DNA from: JAGKXB01 sp964498835
GTDB taxonomy: Bacteria > Pseudomonadota > Gammaproteobacteria > Burkholderiales > Burkholderiaceae_D
NCBI GenBank assembly: GCA_964498835.1
Contig: CAZCIX010000022.1
Location: 1-31,369, forward strand
Direction of reading: 5' to 3'
Length of the DNA stretch: 31,369 nt
Within the stretch, counting starts at the first letter, position 1; the number at the start of each line of letters is the position of its first letter. This document shows, in pieces, positions 7,817-15,343 of the stretch. A model generated the notes under the pieces. That model worked only from the letters and a program-made list of their open reading frames with translations, searched no databases and was not told the DNA's origin. Made by a program: the position numbers and the translations under genes.

Positions 7817-8851
7817 TTAGACAAATACCGGCTCAATCTCAAGCACCACACCAAATTGCGCAAGCACATCCCGTTGTATCGCCGCAGCAAGCTGGGCAAT
7901 GTCCTGGCCACTGGCGCCGCCATGGTTGATCAACACCAGGGCCTGTTTGTCGTACACACCAGCGCCACCGATACTTTTACCCTTCCAGCCACATTGCTGT
8001 ATCAACCAACCCGCCGCCAATTTGACCTTGCCATCGGGCAACGCGTAGCTCGGTAATTGTGGATATTGCCGTAACAACGCCGCATGCTGATTGGCATCAA
8101 CGAGAGGGTTTTTAAAGAAACTGCCGACATTGCCGATGACCGCAGGATCGGGCAATTTGCGACGACGGATGGCAATCACCGCATCGCTAATTTGCTGTGC
8201 AGACGGTGTGTGAATACCATCGGCTTGCAAGGTCTGCGCCAACTCGGGATAAGTCAAATTCGCTTGCCAATCTTTAGGCAAGGCCAGCGTGATGTCCAAA
8301 ATGATGGCGCGCTCACGTAAAGCATGTTTGAAGATACTGTCGCGGTAAGCAAAGGCGCAATCGGCATTGCTTAATGTTGAAATTTGACCGGTTTCAAAAT
8401 CAAACATGGTTAGCGCATGCAAATAATCCTTCAGCTCAGCCCCATAAGCACCAATATTTTGCACTGGCGCCGCACCCACACTGCCGGGGATCAGGGACAG
8501 GTTTTCTAACCCACCCAAACCCTGCGCCAACGTCCACAACACCAGTTGATGCCACGACTCTCCCGCCTGGACTTGTACGTAACAGGCGTGCTCATCCTCC
8601 TTAACCAGCGTCATCCCCTTATTGCACATGTGCAAAACCAAACCCGGGAAATCTCTTGTCAACACAATATTGCTCCCACCCCCCAGCACCAAACGTGGCA
8701 ACTGCCGCCATTGCGGCGATTGCACATCTCGCCATAAAGCAGGCACATCATCAAGAGAAGTTAATTGCACATAAGCATGCGCTTTGGCGTCGATGCCCAA
8801 GGTATTGAGCGTGCGCAGGGAGAAATTATTTTGCATAGTCGGATTGGGCAT
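7817..8851 (-). CDS. murB: UDP-N-acetylenolpyruvoylglucosamine reductase
   Basis: MurB is the cytoplasmic FAD enzyme that reduces UDP-GlcNAc-enolpyruvate to UDP-MurNAc, the second step of peptidoglycan precursor synthesis. At 344 residues it is the long type I form. Visible features are the N-terminal RTLNTLGIDAKA start of the FAD domain, the FAD-binding LVLGGGSNIVL motif, the QNIGAYGAEL motif, the catalytic region YRDSIFK and the FFKNPLV segment with the active-site serine region (GNVGSFFKNP). An alternative ATG at 8836 (MQNNF) would remove five residues. Neither start has a recognisable ribosome site, and a TATAAT on the minus strand at 8863-8868 lies very close upstream, so the mRNA leader may be very short. 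Confidence 0.95.
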   Translation of the reverse strand: MPNPTMQNNFSLRTLNTLGIDAKAHAYVQLTSLDDVPALWRDVQSPQWRQLPRLVLGGGSNIVLTRDFPGLVLHMCNKGMTLVKEDEHACYVQVQAGESWHQLVLWTLAQGLGGLENLSLIPGSVGAAPVQNIGAYGAELKDYLHALTMFDFETGQISTLSNADCAFAYRDSIFKHALRERAIILDITLALPKDWQANLTYPELAQTLQADGIHTPSAQQISDAVIAIRRRKLPDPAVIGNVGSFFKNPLVDANQHAALLRQYPQLPSYALPDGKVKLAAGWLIQQCGWKGKSIGGAGVYDKQALVLINHGGASGQDIAQLAAAIQRDVLAQFGVVLEIEPVFV

Positions 8852-8930
8852 TGTAGGGGCAAATTATAGTCTTGCTTACTGTAAAATGTGGGCCTGCTTT
8901 ATCGCCCCAAAATAAACAAAGGAATATGCC

Positions 8931-9416
8931 ATGCCATCATTTGATGTTGTCTCAGAAGCCAATATGGTTGAAGTAAAGAATGCGGTCGAACAAGCCAATA
9001 AAGAAATTAGCACCCGTTTTGATTTTAAAGGCAGCGACGCACGAGTTGAGCAAAAAGAACGCGAGTTAACCGCCTACGCCGACGCTGACTTCCAACTTAG
9101 TCAAGTACGTGACGTATTGACCAATAAACTCGTCAAACGCACCGTCGATGTGCGTTTTCTCGATCTGGGAAAAGTCGAGAAAATCGGCGGTGACAAAGTC
9201 AAACAAATCATCAAAATCAAAAATGGCATTGAGTCCGACGCCGCCAAAAAAATCGTTCGCATCATCAAAGACAGCAAAATGAAAGTGCAAGCCAGCATCC
9301 AAGGCGAAGCCGTACGCGTGACGGGTGCCAAAAGAGATGATTTGCAAACAACCATGGCGATGCTGCGCAAGGATGTGGCGGATTTGCCCTTGGAATTTAA
9401 TAATTTTCGGGATTAA
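8931..9416 (+). CDS. yajQ: YajQ-family nucleotide-binding protein (UPF0234/DUF520)
   Basis: A 161-residue protein of the YajQ family. Members bind nucleotides, and a Xanthomonas homologue is reported to bind cyclic di-GMP and control a transcription factor. The start MPSFDVVSEANMVEVKNAV and the FDFKGSDARVEQKERE segment are diagnostic, and the C-terminal half (VKQIIKIKNGIESDAAKKIV) forms the second ferredoxin-like domain. The ATG at 8931 has an AAAGGAA ribosome site about 8 bases upstream. It is divergent from murB. A diguanylate cyclase occurs in the window at 24999, but no direct link between the two is shown. Confidence 0.94.
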   Translation: MPSFDVVSEANMVEVKNAVEQANKEISTRFDFKGSDARVEQKERELTAYADADFQLSQVRDVLTNKLVKRTVDVRFLDLGKVEKIGGDKVKQIIKIKNGIESDAAKKIVRIIKDSKMKVQASIQGEAVRVTGAKRDDLQTTMAMLRKDVADLPLEFNNFRD

Positions 9417-9491
9417 AAATTATCCAGGTTCTCAACAATAATATAAGAAGATGGTTAGAACTTGGGTTGATGTTTTACTTTGATACTTTAA

Positions 9492-9506
9492 TGAGAATGA
9501 TTAACA
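9492..9506. promoter_or_regulatory. Fur-box-like site upstream of the cysteine-rich gene
   Basis: TGAGAATGATTAACA matches the 7-1-7 Fur consensus TGATAATNATTATCA at 12 of 14 defined positions. It sits 63 bases upstream of the ATG at 9570, a sensible distance for an operator. No strong -10/-35 pair could be fixed around it. Confidence 0.45.
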
Positions 9507-9569
9507 TGAGTATCGCTTAATGACTATTAAATTTGTTAATGAATTACTTATTACTTTGAAGGTGTGATG

Positions 9570-10145
9570 ATGAAAAAGTTGATCGCCATAATAATGTTAT
9601 TTTTTTTCATTTCTAGCAGTGGAGCAGCAACTTGTAATGGAACGAGTCAGGCTAGTTGTGAGAAAACTAGCGCCAATTGCATTTGGAGTAACGATCAATG
9701 TAAGACTCTGACGAGTAACGCATGCTATGGGAAAGGGCGAGAACAATGTGGCGTATCAGGTGTGTCAAACCCCTACTGGTGCTATTGGGATTATGGTTCT
9801 AACATAATATGTGATGTGTTTAAAACCCCCCTTTCTGGCCCACTTTGTGGAGAGGGTGACGGATCGTCATCGGGAAAGTGTCCACCATCTACTACTTGCG
9901 TTAATAAAGCCAAAGAGAACGAGCCTGCAAATTATCAATGCAAAGTGACTTGCGGTGTCAATCGTCAACCTGGTGCTTGCGCTGGGGGGCAGTGGTGTGT
10001 GTATAAAAAAGTTGCGACTTCCATTACTTACGAATGCCAAAAACCTTGTGGTGGAGAAACATACGGGCCTTGCCAAGCTTCTCAAATGTGCATTAGTAGA
10101 ACAACAAAAGATGCAACCATCAATTACCAATGTGTCAGTAAATAA
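9570..10145 (+). CDS. secreted cysteine-rich protein made of five four-cysteine modules, unknown function
   Basis: I do not recognise this family. The 191-residue product begins with a clear Sec signal peptide (MKK start, hydrophobic LIAIIMLFFFIS, cleavage probably near SSSGAA). The mature part has 20 cysteines, which fall into five groups of four. Modules 1-2 follow C-x7-C-x6/10-C-x6/9-C with an aromatic residue beside the third cysteine. Modules 3-5 are closer copies: C-x10-C-x5-C-x13-C, C-x8-C-x5-C-x12-C and C-x7-C-x5-C-x13-C, each ending in Y-x-C. The even cysteine number and export suggest a disulfide-rich, protease-resistant extracytoplasmic protein. GAAGG at 9558-9562 is 7 bases from ATG 9570, preferred over the in-frame GTG 9564 and ATG 9567. 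A Fur-like site lies upstream and a terminator downstream, so it is probably monocistronic. Binding, adhesive or inhibitor roles are possible but unsupported. Confidence 0.8.
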   Translation: MKKLIAIIMLFFFISSSGAATCNGTSQASCEKTSANCIWSNDQCKTLTSNACYGKGREQCGVSGVSNPYWCYWDYGSNIICDVFKTPLSGPLCGEGDGSSSGKCPPSTTCVNKAKENEPANYQCKVTCGVNRQPGACAGGQWCVYKKVATSITYECQKPCGGETYGPCQASQMCISRTTKDATINYQCVSK

Positions 10146-10192
10146 TTTGTATTGATAGGCAGCAATGCGCATCTTGAGCAAGAAAATGTTCG

Positions 10193-10235
10193 CATGTCCC
10201 TTGGAATTGAGTAATTCCAAGGGGCGACATGTTTT
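10193..10235 (+). terminator. rho-independent terminator after the cysteine-rich gene
   Basis: CATGTC plus CCTTGGAATT pairs with AATTCCAAGG plus GACATG around a 4-base loop, with a 3-base bulge on the right arm. It is followed by TTTT, and lies 47 bases beyond the stop codon. Confidence 0.8.
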
Positions 10236-10338
10236 AACGGATGTTTGTTGTATTCGTTGTTGACACTGATATTGACGCTGGCTCTTTTTGCTTCATCATT
10301 TTTTTCGATCAATATCCTCAAAATTATTCATTAGACTG

Positions 10339-10357
10339 CTGACGCGCAACGCGTCAG
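10339..10357. promoter_or_regulatory. perfect 8-bp inverted repeat upstream of katG
   Basis: CTGACGCG, CAA, CGCGTCAG form a perfect inverted repeat about 87 bases before the katG start. No T-run follows. It could be an operator or a 5' leader hairpin. It does not match the OxyR consensus. The rest of 10236-10443 is A+T-rich with no open frame I believe and no clear promoter. Confidence 0.4.
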
Positions 10358-10443
10358 AATTACCTTGCTGCAACTTTTTGCTCACAGCGTGACTCTCAGA
10401 ATTCGCTGATTAATGAATTAATAAATGATGAAAGGAAGTTCAA

Positions 10444-12597
10444 ATGACATCAACAGGAATGTGTCCCGTCGTGCATGGGGCCAATACACAATCGCATAAC
10501 ACCCCAATGGCTTGGTGGCCCAAGTCCTTGAACCTGGACATTCTTCATCAACACGATAGCAAGACTAATCCGCTTGGACCGGCATTTAACTATCGTGATG
10601 AACTGAAAAAGTTAGACGTTGCTGCCCTGAAAAAAGATGTAATTGCCTTGTTGACCGATAGCCAAGCTTGGTGGCCTGCTGACTGGGGGCATTATGGCGG
10701 TTTAATGATACGAATGGCGTGGCATTCTGCTGGCACTTACCGTATTGCAGACGGTCGTGGTGGTGCAGGAAAAGGTAATCATCGATTCGCACCATTAAAT
10801 TCTTGGCCTGACAATGGCAATCTGGATAAAGCCCGTCGCTTGTTGTGGCCTATCAAGAAAAAATATGGCAACAAGATTAGTTGGGCAGATCTGATGATTC
10901 TTGCCGGCACTCTGGCTTATGAAGCGATGGGGCTTAAGACCTTCGGCTTCTCATTTGGTCGTGAAGACATTTGGCATCCAGAAAAAGATACTTACTGGGG
11001 ATCGGAAAAAGAATGGTTGCAAAAATCAGGTGGCGAAGGCAGTCGCTATTCTGGTGAGCGCGATTTACAAAATCCTTTAGCCGCCGTCATGATGGGATTG
11101 ATTTATGTCAATCCGGAAGGCGTGGATGGGAATCCTGATCCACTCAAAACTGCACAAGACATCCGCACAACCTTCGCGCGCATGGCGATGAATGATGAAG
11201 AAACCGTCGCATTAACTGCTGGCGGTCACACTGTTGGCAAAGCACACGGTAATGGCAACGCCGCCAATTTAGGGCCCGCACCAGAAGGTGCTGCGATTGA
11301 AGAGCAAGGTTTAGGTTGGATGAATCACAACAGCCGTGGCATAGGTCGAGATACCGTCACCAGCGGGATCGAAGGCGCATGGACAACGAACCCGACCCAA
11401 TGGGATAACGGCTACTTCAATTTGTTGCTCAACCACGAATGGGAGTTGAAAAAAAGCCCCGCTGGTGCCTGGCAATATGAGCCGATCAATATCAAGGAAG
11501 AAGACAAACCGGTCGATGTAGAAGATCCTTCTATTCGCAAAAATCCCATCATGACCGATGCGGATATGGCAATGAAAGTTGATCCTGAATATCGCAAAAT
11601 TTCAGAGCGCTTCCACAAAGATCAAGCGTATTTTTCAGAAACTTTCGCGCGAGCCTGGTTCAAATTAACCCATCGCGATATGGGACCAAAAGCAAGATAT
11701 TTTGGCCCTGACGTCCCACAAGAAAATCTGATTTGGCAAGACCCCATTCCGGCTGGTTCAAATAACTACGACGTGGAAGCTGTCAAACGCAAAATCATCG
11801 CTAGCGGACTATCGAACAGCGATATGATTGCCACAGCCTGGGACAGCGCCCGCACATATCGCAACTCCGACAAACGCGGCGGTGCCAACGGTGCCCGCAT
11901 TCGCCTTGCTCCGCAAAAAAATTGGGCAGGCAATGAGCCTGAACGCTTAGCCAAAATACTGGCCGTTTACGAAAAGCTAGCCGAAGAAACCGGTACCAGC
12001 ATTGCCGACATCATTGTTCTTGCTGGCAATATTGGCGTTGAACAAGCCGCAAAAGCTGGTGGATTCGATGTCAAAGTGCTTTTCACGCCAGGTCGTGGCG
12101 ACGCCACACAAGACATGACGGACGTCGAGTCATTTGAAGTGCTGGAACCCGTTGCCGATGGTTTCCGCAACTGGTTAAAACAGCACTATGTTGTGACACC
12201 AGAAGAACTGCTCTTGGATCGCGCCCAGCTCATGAACCTGACCGCCAATGAAATGACCGTACTAATCGGCGGCATGCGTGTTTTAGGCACCAACCACGGC
12301 GGCACCAAACATGGCGTTTTCACCGACAAAGAAGGCGTTTTATCCAACGATTTCTTTGTCAACTTGACCGACATGAACTACGCCTGGAAACCAACTGGCC
12401 GCAACAGTTATGACATTGTCGAGAGAAATACCGGCAAGGCAAAATGGACAGCCACACGGGTGGATCTGGTATTCGGATCAAACTCCATCCTGCGGGCCTA
12501 CGCAGAAGTGTATGCACAAGACGACAACAAAGAAAAATTTGTAAATGACTTTGTCGCCGCCTGGGCCAAGGTCATGAATGCGGATCGGTTTGCTTGA
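10444..12597 (+). CDS. katG: bifunctional catalase-peroxidase
   Basis: KatG is a haem enzyme that destroys hydrogen peroxide by catalase and peroxidase reactions. The 717-residue length is that of the usual duplicated-domain form. The distal haem side shows Arg90, Trp93 and His94 (IRMAWHSAGTYR), and the proximal ligand is His262 (GGHTVGKAHG). The three residues of the Trp-Tyr-Met adduct essential for catalase activity are all present: Trp93, Tyr221 (LIYVNPEG) and Met247 (RMAMND). The C-terminal half (about 430-717) is the degenerate second peroxidase domain. There is no signal peptide, so it is cytoplasmic. AGGAAG precedes the ATG. No linked oxyR is in the window. A terminator at 12623-12647 ends the unit. 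Confidence 0.98.
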   Translation: MTSTGMCPVVHGANTQSHNTPMAWWPKSLNLDILHQHDSKTNPLGPAFNYRDELKKLDVAALKKDVIALLTDSQAWWPADWGHYGGLMIRMAWHSAGTYRIADGRGGAGKGNHRFAPLNSWPDNGNLDKARRLLWPIKKKYGNKISWADLMILAGTLAYEAMGLKTFGFSFGREDIWHPEKDTYWGSEKEWLQKSGGEGSRYSGERDLQNPLAAVMMGLIYVNPEGVDGNPDPLKTAQDIRTTFARMAMNDEETVALTAGGHTVGKAHGNGNAANLGPAPEGAAIEEQGLGWMNHNSRGIGRDTVTSGIEGAWTTNPTQWDNGYFNLLLNHEWELKKSPAGAWQYEPINIKEEDKPVDVEDPSIRKNPIMTDADMAMKVDPEYRKISERFHKDQAYFSETFARAWFKLTHRDMGPKARYFGPDVPQENLIWQDPIPAGSNNYDVEAVKRKIIASGLSNSDMIATAWDSARTYRNSDKRGGANGARIRLAPQKNWAGNEPERLAKILAVYEKLAEETGTSIADIIVLAGNIGVEQAAKAGGFDVKVLFTPGRGDATQDMTDVESFEVLEPVADGFRNWLKQHYVVTPEELLLDRAQLMNLTANEMTVLIGGMRVLGTNHGGTKHGVFTDKEGVLSNDFFVNLTDMNYAWKPTGRNSYDIVERNTGKAKWTATRVDLVFGSNSILRAYAEVYAQDDNKEKFVNDFVAAWAKVMNADRFA

Positions 12598-12622
12598 TAT
12601 TTTTTGGGTTTGAGGTAAGGAT

Positions 12623-12647
12623 AAAAGGCAGGATTTCCTGCCTTTTT
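12623..12647 (+). terminator. rho-independent terminator of katG
   Basis: AAAAGGCAGG and CCTGCCTTTT pair around ATTT and run into a T-tract, 26 bases after the katG stop. Confidence 0.88.
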
Positions 12648-12705
12648 ATTATTCAAAACCCGTGACGGTAAAGGATAAATTGATTGACAGATGATGACGA
12701 TTGAT

Positions 12706-12717
12706 GAATCATGATTC
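12706..12717. promoter_or_regulatory. 12-bp palindrome near a TTGACA upstream of the small secreted gene
   Basis: GAATCATGATTC is a perfect palindrome, 90 bases before the start at 12808. A consensus -35 hexamer TTGACA lies at 12684-12689, so the palindrome covers where the -10 would fall, although the -10 itself is poor. Possible operator; chance cannot be excluded. Confidence 0.3.
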
Positions 12718-12807
12718 GACACGGAATTACAAGAGTTCATGTGTTGAAAATGTTGTGCTTTTAGATGTATCAAGTCGATATTTTTTATTAACTTTATTGG
12801 GGCTAGT

Positions 12808-13029
12808 ATGAAAAAAAGTTTATCTACCTTATTAATTGGCATTGCATTGAGCGCAGTATCTGCTATGGCGAGTGCTCAGTTTGTGGCACCAAAAACTGCT
12901 TGTGATGATCAAGGATTAAAAGACAACCCTGCTGAGTGTGCAAAAGTGCAAAAAGCCTTTTCTGCTTGTGCCGACAAATCATCTCAAGCGTTGTTTGAGA
13001 GCTGTGTGGACGGGCAATTGGCTCAATAA
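12808..13029 (+). CDS. small secreted four-cysteine protein, unknown function
   Basis: A 73-residue protein with a textbook Sec signal peptide (MKKS, hydrophobic LSTLLIGIALSAVSA, cleavage at ASA-QF near residue 23), leaving about 50 mature residues. The mature part has four cysteines in a symmetric array, C-x11-C-x9-C-x11-C, in a sequence likely to be mainly helical. This would fit a two-helix hairpin held by two disulfides in the periplasm. GGGG at 12799-12802 is the likely ribosome site. It has a strong terminator just after it and appears to be its own transcription unit. I cannot assign a family or a role. It is the second small disulfide-type secreted protein next to katG. Confidence 0.78.
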   Translation: MKKSLSTLLIGIALSAVSAMASAQFVAPKTACDDQGLKDNPAECAKVQKAFSACADKSSQALFESCVDGQLAQ

Positions 13030-13070
13030 GTTGAGCTGCCCAAGTTGTTCATAAAATAGTAAATTTCTGC

Positions 13071-13103
13071 AAAATGCCGACTTTTTAGAGTCGGCATTTT
13101 TTT
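13071..13103. terminator. bidirectional terminator between the small secreted gene and recG
   Basis: A perfect 12-bp stem (AAAATGCCGACT with AGTCGGCATTTT, 6-base loop) is followed by a T-tract on the plus strand, with a matching A-tract at its start that serves the minus strand. Converging recG ends at 13140. Confidence 0.9.
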
Positions 13104-13139
13104 GCCTGCATTAGTCACGGAAAATTGCGTGTTGGTGCA

Positions 13140-15218
13140 TTACACCTTCAAAAATTCCTCCCGCATTCCCATCCAGCGTGCCAGATGCGCTTTTACCGTA
13201 GTCGGATCGTCACGTAATAATTTTTGCGCCAAATCACGCGCTTGATCGACTAGCCATTGATCGGTTTCCAAATCAGCAAAACGTAGCATAGCAACACCTG
13301 ATTGCCGAGCACCGAGGAATTCACCGGGGCCGCGTAGGGCTAAATCCTGACGAGCGATTTCAAAGCCATCGGTACTGGAGCGCATGGTCAATAAGCGCTG
13401 CTTTGCTTGCATACCTAGCGGGCTTTGATATAGCAATAAGCATACGCTAGCTGCTGATCCACGCCCGATGCGCCCGCGTAACTGATGGAGTTGTGACAAT
13501 CCGAAACGTTCGGCATGTTCTATCACCATCAGCGAGGCATTGGGGACATCCACGCCGACTTCAATCACCGTAGTCGCTACCAGTAGTTGAATGTTGCCTT
13601 TGATGAAGGCATCCATCACGCTTTGTTTTTCGGTGGTTTTTAAACGGCCATGTACCAGGCCTATTTGTAATTCTGGTAAAGCTGCTGTCAGCATGGCATG
13701 CGTATCGGTCGCAGTTTGGAGTTGCAAGGCTTCTGATTCTTCTATCAGTGGACAAACCCAATAAATTTGACGGCCATTTTGCGCAGCGGCACGTATGCGC
13801 TGGATGACTTCTTCACGTCTTTCTTGATCAATGGTGCGAGTGACGATGGGACTGCGGCCTGGTGGGAGTTCGTCTATGGTCGATACTTCCAGATCGGCGT
13901 AATACGTCATTGCTAGCGTGCGTGGAATGGGTGTGGCGGACATCATCAACTGATGTGGCATATGTTGATCGCCGCTTTTATTGCGTAAAGCTAAACGCTG
14001 ACCCACACCAAAACGATGTTGCTCGTCCACGATCACCAAGCCCAACTTGGCGAATTGCACCGTTTCCTGGATTAAAGCGTGCGTACCAATCACCAATTGC
14101 GCAGCGCCGGAGGCAATCAAGTCCTGTGCGTTTTCTTTTTCTTTCTTTTTTAAACTACCAGTCAGCCATGCCAGCGTGACGCCTAGTGGCTCCATCCAGG
14201 CAGCAATTTTACGGAAATGTTGTTCAGCCAAAATTTCAGTCGGTGCCATCAACACGGTTTGGAAGCCGCTATCCATCGCTTGTGCGGCAGCAAGTGCCGC
14301 GACCACTGTTTTGCCGCTGCCGACATCGCCTTGCAGCAAGCGTTGCATGGGAAATTGCAGACATAAATCCGCACGGATTTCGTCTACTACCCGTTGTTGT
14401 GCGTTGGTTAAGGTAAATGGCAACGTTTTTAGAAAAGCGTGTGACAAATGACCGACAATTGGCAAAGCCGCAGCGTTTTGCGAACGCCGTGCTGCTTGAG
14501 CGCGTTTTAATGAACATTGTTGGGCCAGCAATTCATCAAATTTCATCCGTATCCAGGCCGGGTGGGAGCGATTGGATAGGGTATGTTCATCAATTTCTGG
14601 GCCGGGATTATGTAACAATCGGATTGCCGTCTCAAAATCCAATAGGCCATATTGATTCAGCAATGTTGGCGGCAAGGTATCTTGCCAATCAATGCGTGCC
14701 ATGGCGGTGGCAATTTCTTTACGTAAGAAGGTTTGCGACAAGCCTTCACCAGCTGGATAAACAGGGGTCAGCGTAGTGGGCAGAGGGGCGCCTTCCAGAA
14801 TAATTTTGTAGATTGGGTGCACCATTTCGGTACCAAGAAATCCATGTCGTAGTTCACCTCGAACACGTATTCTGGTTCCTGCTGCCAGTTGTTTAACCTG
14901 ATTGGCGTAAAAATGCAGGAAGCGGATGTTTAATTGTCCTGATTCATCAGCCAAAGTCAGGATGAGTTGTTTGCGCTGTTGGGCTTGAATTGTGCAGGTT
15001 TGGATGATGCCTTCTACTTGTACCACAGCCCCATGCATGAGATTGGCAGAACGAATAGAGACGATTTTTGTTTCATCCTCATAACGCATCGGCAGATGCA
15101 ATACCAACGCCATGTCGGTGGATAAACCCAGTTTGATGAGTTTTTCCCGCGACTTGCTGATTTTGCTGGTTGTCAAGACTTTTTTTGTTTTTTGATCAAG
15201 CGCTGGCATGTTGGTCAT
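13140..15218 (-). CDS. recG: ATP-dependent DNA helicase RecG
   Basis: RecG remodels stalled replication forks and Holliday junctions. The 692-residue length is normal. The N-terminal third carries the wedge/OB-fold domain. The helicase core follows with Walker A in LLQGDVGSGKTVVAAL, the DEQH box (VIVDEQHRFGVGQR), motif III SATPIPRTL, and the C-terminal motifs VGVDVPNASLMVIEHAERFGL and QLRGRIGRG, ending in the RecG-type GPGEFLGARQSG. A second ATG at 15209 (MPALDQ) is possible; neither start has a good ribosome site. It is divergent from queA across about 125 bases. Confidence 0.96.
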   Translation of the reverse strand: MTNMPALDQKTKKVLTTSKISKSREKLIKLGLSTDMALVLHLPMRYEDETKIVSIRSANLMHGAVVQVEGIIQTCTIQAQQRKQLILTLADESGQLNIRFLHFYANQVKQLAAGTRIRVRGELRHGFLGTEMVHPIYKIILEGAPLPTTLTPVYPAGEGLSQTFLRKEIATAMARIDWQDTLPPTLLNQYGLLDFETAIRLLHNPGPEIDEHTLSNRSHPAWIRMKFDELLAQQCSLKRAQAARRSQNAAALPIVGHLSHAFLKTLPFTLTNAQQRVVDEIRADLCLQFPMQRLLQGDVGSGKTVVAALAAAQAMDSGFQTVLMAPTEILAEQHFRKIAAWMEPLGVTLAWLTGSLKKKEKENAQDLIASGAAQLVIGTHALIQETVQFAKLGLVIVDEQHRFGVGQRLALRNKSGDQHMPHQLMMSATPIPRTLAMTYYADLEVSTIDELPPGRSPIVTRTIDQERREEVIQRIRAAAQNGRQIYWVCPLIEESEALQLQTATDTHAMLTAALPELQIGLVHGRLKTTEKQSVMDAFIKGNIQLLVATTVIEVGVDVPNASLMVIEHAERFGLSQLHQLRGRIGRGSAASVCLLLYQSPLGMQAKQRLLTMRSSTDGFEIARQDLALRGPGEFLGARQSGVAMLRFADLETDQWLVDQARDLAQKLLRDDPTTVKAHLARWMGMREEFLKV

Positions 15219-15343
15219 GAGGATGATGAAAGGTGATGAAAATATCAGTGCAGCGTAAAATGGCGGGTTTGCTTATTGCGTGACTTGTTATTGTACGTAT
15301 TTGTACGATCTTGATATTTACATTATTTCATCCATTCCAAACC

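Noticed and set aside
8863..8868. TATAAT on the minus strand before murB
   Set aside because: A good -10 but no -35 at 16-18 bases; mentioned only as a hint of a short leader.
12704..12715. 12-base word ATGAATCATGAT shared by the region before 12808 and the rpoH upstream region (29649-29660)
   Set aside because: In several kilobases of A+T-rich intergenic DNA one shared 12-mer is about what chance gives; not used as evidence of shared control.
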